Positions 7,972-16,218 of a DNA stretch of 64,000 nucleotides are shown one piece after another; the stretch's first letter is position 1; each line of letters begins with the position of its first letter. Made by a program: the position numbers and the translations under genes. This DNA is from Natronoarchaeum rubrum (GTDB taxonomy: Archaea > Halobacteriota > Halobacteria > Halobacteriales > Natronoarchaeaceae): NCBI RefSeq assembly GCF_024494695.1, contig NZ_JANHDP010000002.1, positions 372,001 through 436,000 of the forward strand, written 5' to 3'. The notes under the pieces are model-generated. The model was not told the origin of the DNA, searched no databases, and worked only from the letters and a program-made list of their open reading frames with translations.

Positions 7972-8388
7972 TCACCCCGTCCAGGGGTCGATGAGTTGCA
8001 GCTCGTACCGAGCGACGTCCGCGACCCGTCCCGGTGCCGACGCGTGGACTTCGACGTCTTGGTCGTGCGGGACGGATCTCGAACCCGAAAGCCCCGCCCT
8101 GGCGATCAGCACGTCGTCGCCGTCGTAGAACTTCGCGCTCGCATCGACCGTCGTTGCCTCGTCGGTGTTGTTCGTGACCGTAACGTCGGCTCTCACCGAG
8201 TTGGTCCCGCCGAGTCTGGCGTTCTCGATTTCGTGATCCAGTACCTCGATGTCGCCCTCGAGCTCGTTTTTGGTCACCTCTCCGTCCGCACCGCCGCCGA
8301 GAACGCCCGTACAACCGGCTACCCCGGCAGCGAGCGCCGTTCCGGCAGCGAGAATCGTCCGACGACGTGTGGAACTCTGCTCCGTCAT
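7972..8388 (-). CDS. Small Tat lipoprotein, FxLYD-like
   Basis: This 138-residue protein has a Tat signal (RRR at residues 8-10) and a lipobox VAGC around residue 26. The mature part is a short beta-rich domain with VTVTNNTDEATTVDASAKFY, a pattern seen in FxLYD-type domains of exported archaeal proteins. It ends with RYELQLIDPW. It lies between the DUF4382 lipoprotein and carB on the same strand, with about 200 and 90 base gaps, so it is probably monocistronic. Function unknown. Confidence 0.75.
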   Translation of the reverse strand: MTEQSSTRRRTILAAGTALAAGVAGCTGVLGGGADGEVTKNELEGDIEVLDHEIENARLGGTNSVRADVTVTNNTDEATTVDASAKFYDGDDVLIARAGLSGSRSVPHDQDVEVHASAPGRVADVARYELQLIDPWTG

Positions 8389-8479
8389 GGGATGTTTCGC
8401 CGCGCCATCGCATAAAAATATGTTGCGGCAACGACGACGCTGACGACGGAAGAAATGACGACGAACCGCTACGGCCGTC

Positions 8480-11400
8480 CTACTCGCCTTTCGGCTGGCC
8501 CCAGAACTCCTGCATCTTGGGGCGCTCGTCGACCGGCGCGACGTCGATCGACTCGTCCTTGTGCTGGCGGGCTTCGAGTGCCGCCTCGGCGGAGGCCTGC
8601 GTCGAGAAGTACGTGATCTCCTCCTCGACGGCCGTCTCCAGCAGGTCGCGGTCGCGAGAGACGATCAGGTCGACCTCGCCGCGCTTGACGGCGTCTTCGA
8701 GGTCGACGGCCTCGCAGAGGTCGTAGTACTCGGTGAATCCTTCGACCAGTTCCTCGCCGGCCTCGGTGCCGGGGTCGGGGAACTCCTCGGCCGACAGGTC
8801 GACGACGACGGTGCCGTCCTCGGGGATCGGCTTGCCGACTGAGTCCTGGGCCTTGTCGTAGGCCTTGCCGAACGTGCTGGCGGTGCCCATGACCTCGCCG
8901 GTCGATTTCATCTCCGGGCCGAGGCGCGGGTCCGAGCCCGGCAGGCGGTCGAACGGCAGGACGACCTCTTTGATCGAGGTCTGCTGTGGCACCTGTTCCT
9001 CGACGTCGAGCTCGTCGAGCGAGGCGCCGGCCATCACCTTCGCGGCGAGCTTGGCGATCGGCACGCCGGTCGCCTTCGAGATGAACGGCACGGTGCGCGA
9101 GGAGCGCGGGTTGGCTTCGAGCACGTACACCTCCTCGTCCTTGACGGCGAGCTGGACGTTCAGCAGGCCGACGGTGTCGAGCGCCGCGGCGATATCCTCG
9201 GCGACCTCGCGGACCCGGCGGTTGACGTCGCGGCCCAGCGAGCGCGGCGGGATCATGCAGGCGGAGTCGCCCGAGTGGACGCCCGCGGTCTCCACGTGCT
9301 CCATGATGCCGCCGATCAGCACGTCGTCGCCGTCCGCGACGGCGTCGACGTCCAGTTCGACGGCGTCTTCGAGGAAGTCGTCGACGAGGATCGGCTTGTC
9401 CGGCGCGACCCGGACGGCCTCCTCGATGTACTCCTCGAGTTCGGCGTCGTCGTAGACGACGTCCATCGCGCGCCCGCCCAGCACGTAGGAGGGGCGGACG
9501 AGCACGGGGTAGCCGATGTCGTGGGCGAGTTCGAGCGCCTCCTCCTTGCTGAAGGCGGTGCCGCCCTCGGGCTGGGCGATGCCCAGCTCGTCCATCAGCT
9601 CGTTGAAGCGGTCGCGGTCCTCCGCGAGGTCCATCGCCTCGACGGTGGTGCCCATGATTTCGCAGTCGAGCTCGCGGCGCTGGAGTTCCTCTTCGAGCGG
9701 TTCGCCGATATTCACCGAGGTCTGGCCGCCGAACTGCACCATCACGCCGTCGGCGCCGGTCGCCTCGATCACGTCGGCGACCTCCTCGGCGGTGATGGGC
9801 TCGAAGAACAGCCCGTCGGAGGTGTCGTAGTCGGTCGAGACCGTCTCTGGGTTGTTGTTGACGACGTGGGCGTCGATGCCGGCCTCGCGGAGCGCGCGCA
9901 CCGCGTGGACCGAGCAGTAGTCGAACTCGACGCCCTGCCCGATGCGGATCGGGCCGCCGCCGACGACCACGACGCTCTCGGCGTCGCGGTCGACTTTCAC
10001 CTCGTCGGTGAGCCGACTCTGGCCTTTGCTGGCGGCCGCCTGGCGCGCCGAGTAGTAGTACGGCGTCGAGGCGGCGAACTCGCCGGCGCAGGTGTCGACC
10101 TGCTTGAACGAGCGGTCGGGCGTCGAGGCCTCGACGGCGTCGATCTCCCCGCCGTCGGCGCGGGGCAGGCTGGAGGCCTCGCTGGCCTCGACGCCGGCGG
10201 CGATCTGGCCGTCGGTGAACCCGCGCTGGGCGGCGTCGTCGAACTCACCGTCCTGCGCGGCCTCGGCGGCCTCGGCGACGTTCTGGTAGCGCTCGACGTA
10301 CCACTCGTAGATGTTCGTGAAGTCGACGACTTCCTCGACCGTGTAGCCGCGCTCGAACGCCTCGAACATCGCGTAGGGGCGATCCGGCGTCGGCGTCTCC
10401 AGGTAGTCCGCTTCGAGCTCCTCGTCGGAGATCTCGTCCCAGTCGGCCTCGGGCTCGTACTCGCTGGAGCGCAGCGCCTTCAACAGCGACTCCTCGAACG
10501 TTCGGCCGATCGCCATCGCTTCGCCCGTCGACTTCATGGCGGTGCCCAGCTCGAACTCGACGTCGTCGAACTTGTCTTTGGGCCAGCGGGGCACCTTGGT
10601 GACGATGTAGTCGATCGCGGGCTCGAAGGCGGCGGTCGTCTCGCCGGTGATCTCGTTTTCGATCTCGTGGAGCCGCTTGCCGAGCGCGACCTTCGCGGTG
10701 ACGCGGGCGATCGGGTAGCCCGTCGCCTTCGACGCCAGCGCCGACGAGCGGGAGACGCGGGGGTTGACTTCGACGACGCGGTACTCGCCGCCGGGCGTGC
10801 CGTCGTCGCGCCAGGCGAACTGGATGTTACAGCCGCCCTGGATGCCCAGGTCGCGGATCACCTTCAGCGCGGAGTCGCGCATCTCCTGGTGGCCCTCGTC
10901 GGGGATGACCTGCGAGGGCGTTACGACCGTGGACTCCCCGGTGTGGATCCCCATCGGGTCGATGTTCTCCATGTTGCAGATGATGATACAGGAGTTGTCG
11001 GCGTCCCGCATCACCTCGTACTCCAGCTCGACCCAGCCGGCGATGGATTCGGTGATCAGCACCTCGTCGTTGCGCGAGAGGCGCAGCCCCTTGCGGACGC
11101 GCTCGACGAGCTCGTCGAACTCGTCGACGACGCCCGAGCCCGAGCCGCCGAGCGTGTACGTCGTCCGGGCGATCACGGGCAGCCCGCCGACGTGATCGAC
11201 GGCGTCCTGCACGCGCTCTTCGAGGTCTGCCTCGGTCAGCTCGGCGACCGCCTCGTCCTCGTCGAGGTCGATCGTCGTCGAGCGGGCGACCGGCTCGTCG
11301 AGGTCCTCCATGCGCTGGCGGAACAGCTCGCGGTCCTCGGTCGCGTAGATGGTGTCCAGCGGCGTCCCCATGATCTCGACGTCGTGCTCCTCGAGGACGC

Positions 11401-11734
11401 CCTCCTCGGCCAGCTCCGCGGTGACGTTCAGGCCGGTCTGCCCCCCGAGACCGGCGATGACGCCGTCGGGCTGTTCTTTCCGGATGACCTCGGCGATCGC
11501 CTCGGTGGTGATCGGCTCGATGTAGACCTCGTCGGCCATCTCCGGATCGGTCATGATCGTCGCCGGGTTGGAGTTGACCAGCACGACTTCCGCGCCCTCC
11601 TCTTGCAGGGCGCGACAGGCCTGGGCGCCCGAGTAGTCGAACTCCGCGGCCTGCCCGATCTGGATCGGGCCGCTCCCGATGAGCAGGATCTTGCGGTCTT
11701 CCTCCGCCGGGTCGGTTGTCCCGTCGCTCGTCAT
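8480..11734 (-). CDS. carB: Carbamoyl-phosphate synthase large subunit
   Basis: At 1084 residues it has the full length of the family (E. coli about 1073). It makes carbamoyl phosphate from bicarbonate, ATP and ammonia supplied by the small subunit, for pyrimidines and arginine. The two homologous synthetase halves are both visible: ILLIGSGPIQIGQAAEFDYS at the N-terminus and VVVVGGGPIRIGQGVEFDYC after about residue 590. ATP-grasp signatures occur in each half (TLGGSGSG and YVLGGRAMDVVYDD). The allosteric MGS-like domain closes the protein. No carA gene is adjacent in this window. The upstream gene is divergent, so the region 11735-11941 holds both promoters. Confidence 0.97.
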   Translation of the reverse strand: MTSDGTTDPAEEDRKILLIGSGPIQIGQAAEFDYSGAQACRALQEEGAEVVLVNSNPATIMTDPEMADEVYIEPITTEAIAEVIRKEQPDGVIAGLGGQTGLNVTAELAEEGVLEEHDVEIMGTPLDTIYATEDRELFRQRMEDLDEPVARSTTIDLDEDEAVAELTEADLEERVQDAVDHVGGLPVIARTTYTLGGSGSGVVDEFDELVERVRKGLRLSRNDEVLITESIAGWVELEYEVMRDADNSCIIICNMENIDPMGIHTGESTVVTPSQVIPDEGHQEMRDSALKVIRDLGIQGGCNIQFAWRDDGTPGGEYRVVEVNPRVSRSSALASKATGYPIARVTAKVALGKRLHEIENEITGETTAAFEPAIDYIVTKVPRWPKDKFDDVEFELGTAMKSTGEAMAIGRTFEESLLKALRSSEYEPEADWDEISDEELEADYLETPTPDRPYAMFEAFERGYTVEEVVDFTNIYEWYVERYQNVAEAAEAAQDGEFDDAAQRGFTDGQIAAGVEASEASSLPRADGGEIDAVEASTPDRSFKQVDTCAGEFAASTPYYYSARQAAASKGQSRLTDEVKVDRDAESVVVVGGGPIRIGQGVEFDYCSVHAVRALREAGIDAHVVNNNPETVSTDYDTSDGLFFEPITAEEVADVIEATGADGVMVQFGGQTSVNIGEPLEEELQRRELDCEIMGTTVEAMDLAEDRDRFNELMDELGIAQPEGGTAFSKEEALELAHDIGYPVLVRPSYVLGGRAMDVVYDDAELEEYIEEAVRVAPDKPILVDDFLEDAVELDVDAVADGDDVLIGGIMEHVETAGVHSGDSACMIPPRSLGRDVNRRVREVAEDIAAALDTVGLLNVQLAVKDEEVYVLEANPRSSRTVPFISKATGVPIAKLAAKVMAGASLDELDVEEQVPQQTSIKEVVLPFDRLPGSDPRLGPEMKSTGEVMGTASTFGKAYDKAQDSVGKPIPEDGTVVVDLSAEEFPDPGTEAGEELVEGFTEYYDLCEAVDLEDAVKRGEVDLIVSRDRDLLETAVEEEITYFSTQASAEAALEARQHKDESIDVAPVDERPKMQEFWGQPKGE

Positions 11735-11790
11735 TTCTATCTACTCGGAATCCGCACATCGTAATAAGCCCGGCGATAGATTACGAAGAG

Positions 11791-11811
11791 CGAAATGGAA
11801 TTTCGAAATTC
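11791..11811 (-). promoter_or_regulatory. Palindromic element upstream of carB
   Basis: GAATTTCGAAATTC at 11798-11811 is a perfect 14-base palindrome. It overlaps a second inverted pair CGAAAT...ATTTCG (11791-11796 and 11800-11805). The cluster of CGAAAT half-sites is AT-rich in a GC-rich surrounding and lies about 65-75 bases upstream of the carB ATG. A regulator site is plausible; the regulator is unknown. Confidence 0.4.
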
Positions 11812-11825
11812 GTATCTCAGCGAGC

Positions 11826-11841
11826 GGGTTCAGGGGAACCC
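11826..11841. other. Short perfect stem-loop in carB divergent promoter region
   Basis: GGGTTC-AGGG-GAACCC forms a six-base-pair stem with a four-base loop. It lies between carB (minus strand) and the small protein gene at 11942 (plus strand). Nothing else around it looks like a tRNA T-arm or another RNA gene. It may be a regulatory hairpin or a chance structure. Confidence 0.35.
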
Positions 11842-11941
11842 TGGCTCTCAGGTCGTCTGCCCCGCATACGAGCGCGTTTACCGCGCCGGGTACGCATCGA
11901 GTCTGGTACATTTTTGACATTGCGGGACGAACTTTAGTCGC

Positions 11942-12439
11942 ATGGGCGCGTCCGAGTATACGGACGAGGAGTACGAGACCCTCCAGACCAGCAAGCGAGA
12001 GATCGCCGGCAACGAGGAGCCCGCCCGGATCGTCGACGTCCGCGTCGGCGCCAGCACCGCCCGCCTGACACTCGAGTTCGACTGGAAGGACGGTCGCGAA
12101 ATCGCCGAGTTCGACCTCGATAGCGAGCGCGACGTGATGGAACTGAAGACGCTGGCCCGCGGCCTCGGCTACGACTACGACCACCTCCCCTACCTAGAGG
12201 GCGAGACGGTCACCGCGGTCTACCTCGACGGCGAGTGGGTGCCCGCGGCCACGCTCCCCGACACCGGGCAGGACGTCTTCGGGGACGTGCCGGCGAGTCG
12301 GCCCACCCCACTCTCGAGGGCCTACCGGGCCGCGACGGGCCGCGTCGGCGATCTCTCGACCAACAAGCTTCTCATCGCGGTGATCGTTTTCAAAAAGCTC
12401 CTGATCGCGAGCGCGGTCGTCTACCTGCTCGTCGCCTGA
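11942..12439 (+). CDS. Conserved haloarchaeal protein with C-terminal membrane anchor
   Basis: This 165-residue protein has an acidic soluble part with a beta-rich stretch (ARIVDVRVGASTARLTLEF), then a Pro/Arg linker, and ends in one hydrophobic segment KLLIASAVVYLLVA, a probable tail anchor facing the cytoplasm. No family is recognised. It starts the plus-strand pair with the methyltransferase gene, 57 bases apart. The ATG at 11942 follows an AT-rich stretch (TACATTTTTGACATT at 11906-11920) that can serve as promoter. Confidence 0.65.
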   Translation: MGASEYTDEEYETLQTSKREIAGNEEPARIVDVRVGASTARLTLEFDWKDGREIAEFDLDSERDVMELKTLARGLGYDYDHLPYLEGETVTAVYLDGEWVPAATLPDTGQDVFGDVPASRPTPLSRAYRAATGRVGDLSTNKLLIAVIVFKKLLIASAVVYLLVA

Positions 12440-12496
12440 TCGACTCGTTCGCCCGTACGCGAGGGGTAAAGCGGCTCCGGATCGTACGTCCGTGCG

Positions 12497-13051
12497 ATGG
12501 GCTTTCACACGTTTGATCCGGCGGGCGCGGACCGCCTCGACGACCCCTCGCGCTTTCGCTTTTGCTCTCGCGAGGAACTGCTCGCGGCGCTCGATCCCGA
12601 TCCCTCGGCGACGGTCGCCGACCTCGGCAGCGGCACCGGCTTCTACACCGACGAGGTCGCGCCGTTCGTCGACAAGCTGTACGGCGTCGACGTGCAATCG
12701 GAGATGCACGAGCGCTACCGCGAGAACGGCGTCCCCGAGGCCGTCGAACTCGTCACCGCGAACGTCGAGGAGCTTCCGTTCGCTGATGACGATCTCGACG
12801 CCGCGTTCTCGACGATGACGTTCCACGAGTTCGCGAGCGACGCCGCGCTCGCCGAGATCCGGCGCGTCCTGACACCCGACGGCCGGCTCGTGACGGTCGA
12901 CTGGTCGGCGTCGGGCGACGGCGACGCGGGGCCGCCGGTGGCGGAACGCTACGACGCCGCCGACGCGGCGTCGCTGCTGGAGGACGCCGGCTTTTCGATA
13001 GCGCGGGTCGACGAACGCCCGGAAACGCTGCTGGTCGTCGCGACGGCGTAG
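12497..13051 (+). CDS. Class I SAM-dependent methyltransferase
   Basis: This 184-residue protein has the class I methyltransferase pattern: motif I ATVADLGSGTGFYTDEVAPF around residues 37-56, the acidic residue at the end of strand 2 in LYGVDVQ, motif post-I VTANVEELPF, and a strand 4 region DLDAAFSTMTFHEF. The HEF segment resembles UbiE/Methyltransf_11-type enzymes acting on small molecules. The substrate cannot be told. It probably shares a transcript with the membrane-anchored protein upstream. Confidence 0.85.
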   Translation: MGFHTFDPAGADRLDDPSRFRFCSREELLAALDPDPSATVADLGSGTGFYTDEVAPFVDKLYGVDVQSEMHERYRENGVPEAVELVTANVEELPFADDDLDAAFSTMTFHEFASDAALAEIRRVLTPDGRLVTVDWSASGDGDAGPPVAERYDAADAASLLEDAGFSIARVDERPETLLVVATA

Positions 13052-13098
13052 CGTCGACGAGCGATCGCGCCGATCGCCGTTGCGTCGGAGAAGACCGA

Positions 13099-13311
13099 TT
13101 ACAGTTCGTACCGGTAGGGCTGGCCCCGGTGGACCTCGACCTCGCCGCGCTCGGCCTCTCGTCCGAGCACCGTCGCGATCCGGTGGGTGCTCTCGAACTC
13201 CTCGTCGCGCTCGTCGAGCAACCGCAGGATCTCACGGGCCGTCATCGGTTCGTCGACGTCCGCGTCGTCGAGTGCGTCCTTGATGCGCTCGTACTCCCCC
13301 CGAGCGTGCAT
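13099..13311 (-). CDS. Small haloarchaeal protein, winged-helix-like
   Basis: This 70-residue protein has a helical pattern that ends in a strand pair: ERIKDALDDADVDEPMTARE, ILRLLDER, HRIATVLGREAERGEVEVHR, QPYRYEL. This looks like a minimal winged-helix unit (helix, turn, recognition helix, wing), as found in small haloarchaeal DNA-binding proteins. It carries no recognisable signature beyond that. It is convergent with the methyltransferase gene, with a 47-base gap. Confidence 0.6.
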   Translation of the reverse strand: MHARGEYERIKDALDDADVDEPMTAREILRLLDERDEEFESTHRIATVLGREAERGEVEVHRGQPYRYEL

Positions 13312-13411
13312 AAGTCGTGTTCGAATATTGTTGGCGCTCGCTCATAAACGTATGTCGTACGCGCGTCAGACGCGCCGCATCCGACGGATTTTCGAGCGAC
13401 CAGTCGACGGC

Positions 13412-13945
13412 CTACAGGGCGGCGTCGTGCTCGCTCTCGAAGTCTCGTTGCGCCCGGTACTGTTCGACGAACTCGGCGACGTCGAACTCCAACATCTGCT
13501 CTTCGAACTCCGAGGCCGCGGCGTCGCTGTCGGCGTGGCTGATCGCGTGGTCCATCAATTCGACGAGCAGTTCGACGACGATCTCGTGGAGGCGTCGGGA
13601 GTCGAAGTCGGTCACCCACAGCAGTCCGTAGCCGACGTTGCCGTCGTCGCTCTTGTCGGCGCTTTCGATCTGCTCGGGGAACTCCTCCATCACGACACCC
13701 ATGACGTGTGGCGTCCCGAACTCCTCGAACTCGTCGTCGGTTTCGATCGTTTCCCGCAGCATCTCGACGAGCGACTCGGGGACGAACCGCGACGGCGGGT
13801 GGACGTCCATCACGACCGCGTGCGAGTCCCCGCAGTCGCAGTCGTACTCCCGCACGCCGAGGTCCAGCGCCCGCGGATCGACCGACTCGCCGCAGGGCAG
13901 CGACAGCTCGTCGCTCGCTCCGCCCGGGACGCGCGGCTCAGGCAT
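13412..13945 (-). CDS. DUF5815-like haloarchaeal protein
   Basis: This 177-residue protein begins PEPRVPGG and carries LPCGESVDP and YDCDCGDSHAVVMDVHPPSR, with Cys residues that could bind a metal. The remainder is acidic and alpha-helical (ETDDEFEEFGTPHVMGVVME, LHEIVVELLVELMDHAISHA). It matches my memory of a haloarchaea-specific family annotated as DUF5815, but I cannot verify this. Cytoplasmic; function unknown. It lies 65 bases beyond the stop of the histidine kinase gene on the same strand. Confidence 0.6.
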   Translation of the reverse strand: MPEPRVPGGASDELSLPCGESVDPRALDLGVREYDCDCGDSHAVVMDVHPPSRFVPESLVEMLRETIETDDEFEEFGTPHVMGVVMEEFPEQIESADKSDDGNVGYGLLWVTDFDSRRLHEIVVELLVELMDHAISHADSDAAASEFEEQMLEFDVAEFVEQYRAQRDFESEHDAAL

Positions 13946-14010
13946 GCACGAGCGTTGGCGGTCGGGCCGAATAAACTCCGCGTCTCGGGACGGCTCGCGC
14001 GGAGCGACGG

Positions 14011-15207
14011 TCAGGCCTTCGCCTGGCGGCGCTCCGCGCTGGCGTCCGCGGTCTCGCCGCCGTCGTCGGGCGTCCGGGGATCGGCCGCCAGCGGGAGCTC
14101 GACGACGAACGTCGTCCCGTCCGGCCCGGTCTCGGCGATCTCGATCGCGCCGTCGTAGCGCCGCACCAGCGTGTCCACGATAACGAGCCCCAGCCCGTGG
14201 TCGGGGCTTCCGCTGCTCTCGGGTTCGAACGGTGCGTCGCGCTTCTCAGCCGGCATCCCCGGGCCGTTGTCCGCGACCCTGACCGTCGCCGTGTTCCCCG
14301 CCGACTCGACGGTGACGGACACCCGCGGCGTCGCGCCGTCGTTGTGCTCGACCGCGTTCGAGAGCAGGTTCGCGAACGCTCGCTTGAGCAGCGGATCCGC
14401 ACGCACGGTGAGCCGCTCGGGCGCCGACAGCTCGGCCTCGACGCGGTCGTATCGGCGCCGAAGCTTCCGCAACTCGTCGGTCAGCAGCGCGTTCAGGTCG
14501 ACGGGTTCGAGGTCTGCAGTGTGTTTCGCCGCGTCGAGCAGGATGCGCACGTCCTGTACCGTACAGGTCAGCTCCTCGGTCTCGCTGCGGATGATCTCGA
14601 CGTGTTCGCGGGCCGTATCTCCGAGGTCGTGGCTCTCGACGAGCGCGGCGTACCCGTCGATGACGTTCGCGGTGTTCAACACCTCGTGGCGCAGCAAGCT
14701 GTTGAGATAATCGAGCAGTTCGCGGCGCTCCCGCAGTTCCTCGGCGCGTACGGAGGCGCGCTGGGCGGCCAGCTCGCGCTCGATGGCGCGCGCCTCGAAG
14801 ACGCCGATGAGCAGTCCGGTCCCGCACCCGAGGCAGACCGCCCACCGGAGCCAGCCGATCAACACCGCGATCGTCGCCGGCGGCATCGCCGCCATCAGTC
14901 CGGAATTCACGAGCACGAACACGGCGCCGCCGCCGACGCACCACCAGCCGACGCGGCCGTACCGTTCGACGGAGAGATCGGAGTGCCGGAGCCAGTACCC
15001 CCCGATCGCGAGCCCGGCGACGAACGGGATCGAACTGGCGACGCCCACGAGGAATACGGGATCGAGAGGGTTCGGACCGAGTACGACGTTGCTCATCTCA
15101 CCGACCAGCAGCGTCGCGAGCAGGACGCCGAGGCCGAACAGGGCACGAGGCAGTCGCTCAGTCGTGGCCCCGGCGTTTGATCCCGGCTCGTCGGACGTGC
15201 TAGTCAC
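14011..15207 (-). CDS. Membrane sensor histidine kinase
   Basis: This 398-residue protein has about five hydrophobic segments in residues 20-140, then a coiled region and a HisKA/HATPase core. The phospho-acceptor is His174 in LNSLLRHEVLNTANVIDGYA. The ATP-binding part shows the N box (Asn284 in LLSNAVEHND), the G1 box DNGPGMP (313-319) and the G2 box HGLGLVIVDTLVRRY. There is no PAS domain, so sensing is probably by the membrane part. No response regulator is adjacent, which is typical of haloarchaeal orphan kinases. Confidence 0.88.
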   Translation of the reverse strand: MTSTSDEPGSNAGATTERLPRALFGLGVLLATLLVGEMSNVVLGPNPLDPVFLVGVASSIPFVAGLAIGGYWLRHSDLSVERYGRVGWWCVGGGAVFVLVNSGLMAAMPPATIAVLIGWLRWAVCLGCGTGLLIGVFEARAIERELAAQRASVRAEELRERRELLDYLNSLLRHEVLNTANVIDGYAALVESHDLGDTAREHVEIIRSETEELTCTVQDVRILLDAAKHTADLEPVDLNALLTDELRKLRRRYDRVEAELSAPERLTVRADPLLKRAFANLLSNAVEHNDGATPRVSVTVESAGNTATVRVADNGPGMPAEKRDAPFEPESSGSPDHGLGLVIVDTLVRRYDGAIEIAETGPDGTTFVVELPLAADPRTPDDGGETADASAERRQAKA

Positions 15208-15426
15208 TTGGACTCCACCGTACGTTTGTATCGTTACCCTCTCCGAGCCGATAAGATTCTATCGGCCAACCGGCTCGCCGAGACGAGTCGTTCGACCGGA
15301 TGTCGAGGCGCTCGACGCCGCCGCTACTCGGTCGAGGTCCTGCGGGACGGCCACTTTCGATCGACCAGTGACACGGTACGTCGGATCCTGAAAAATCGAG
15401 GTGTCGGCGTCGTCAGTCTCCCGCGA

Positions 15427-15744
15427 CTACGACACGGAGGTCTCGACGAGGTTGAGGTCGGTGCTGAAGTAGCTCGCGTTCTCGCCGAACTCCACCGAGT
15501 CGTCCTGCTCGACGCTGCTCGTCGTGAACATGTACGCGTAGATCGAGCTGTCCTCCAGCTCGTAGCTCACGACGTAGCCGTTGTAGTCGCTGGGGTTATC
15601 GATCTCGGGGATGCCTTCGTCGTCGGGGCCGTCGAGGATGTTGACGGTCGTGGATTGCTGGAGCTGCGTCGTGACGTTGGCCGTCACTCCCGGATAGAAG
15701 TCGTAGGCGAACAGTATCGCCGTTTGATTGTCTTGTTGGACCAT
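15427..15744 (-). CDS. Unknown small protein, tandem family member C
   Basis: This 105-residue protein has no signal peptide. It is nearly identical in layout to its neighbour B: MVQQDNQTAI, FAYDFYPGV, QQSTTVNILDGPDDEGIPEI, DNPSDYNGYVVSYELED, YAYMFTT and ASYFSTDLNLVE. It stops right after the conserved domain (VETSVS) and lacks the Gly-rich tail of the other two. Composition suggests a small beta-strand-rich acidic domain. It is the third gene of a tandem array; the 24-base gap to B resembles the gap between B and A. I do not recognise the family. Confidence 0.7.
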   Translation of the reverse strand: MVQQDNQTAILFAYDFYPGVTANVTTQLQQSTTVNILDGPDDEGIPEIDNPSDYNGYVVSYELEDSSIYAYMFTTSSVEQDDSVEFGENASYFSTDLNLVETSVS

Positions 15745-15768
15745 TGGTTGTTGCGTGATTCGGTATCG

Positions 15769-16194
15769 TTAGTTGCCGGACTCGTTACCGCCGCCGGTCA
15801 TCCCGCCGTCGGATTCGTTGCCGCCGGTGGCGCCGCCGTCACCGCCTGGGGTGTCGTTCCCTCCTCCACCGCCGCCGGGCGACGCTGACGTCTCGACGAG
15901 GTTCAGATCGGTGCTGAAGTAGCTCGCCTGATCGCCGAAGGTGAGGGTGTCGTCCTGCTGGACGTTGCCCGTCGTGAACATGTACGCGTATATCGAGTTC
16001 CCTTCGAGGTCGTAGCTCACGACGTAGCCGTTGTAGTCGGAGGGGTTGTCGATCTCGGGGATGCCCTCGTCCTCCGGGCCGTCGAGGATGTTGACCGTCG
16101 TCGACTGCTGGAGCTGCGTCGTGACGTCGAAGCTCACTCCCGGATAGTAATCGTACGCGAACACGATCGCCGTCTGACTGTCTTGTTGGACCAT
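15769..16194 (-). CDS. Unknown small protein, tandem family member B
   Basis: This 141-residue protein has the same roughly 100-residue domain as its neighbours (VFAYDYYPGV, STTVNILDGPEDEGIPEIDN, PSDYNGYVVSYDLEGN, ASYFSTDLNLVET) followed by a Gly/Asn-rich tail of about 35 residues including GGATGGNESDGGMTGGG. That tail motif is shared with gene A. There is no Tat or Sec signal, which is odd because A has one. The start codon is ATG in CAATGGTCC, identical to the start context of gene C. Function unknown. Confidence 0.7.
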   Translation of the reverse strand: MVQQDSQTAIVFAYDYYPGVSFDVTTQLQQSTTVNILDGPEDEGIPEIDNPSDYNGYVVSYDLEGNSIYAYMFTTGNVQQDDTLTFGDQASYFSTDLNLVETSASPGGGGGGNDTPGGDGGATGGNESDGGMTGGGNESGN

Positions 16195-16218
16195 TGCTAG
16201 TTGCGTGGTTCTGCGAGA

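Noticed and set aside
9275..11764. Long plus-strand open frame of 829 codons
   Set aside because: It is the antisense shadow of carB; composition is Val/Arg/Gly/His-rich without domain signals, typical of GC-rich third-position bias.
11826..11841. GGTTC...GAACC hairpin considered as a tRNA T-arm
   Set aside because: No acceptor, D or anticodon arm with proper spacing could be built around it.
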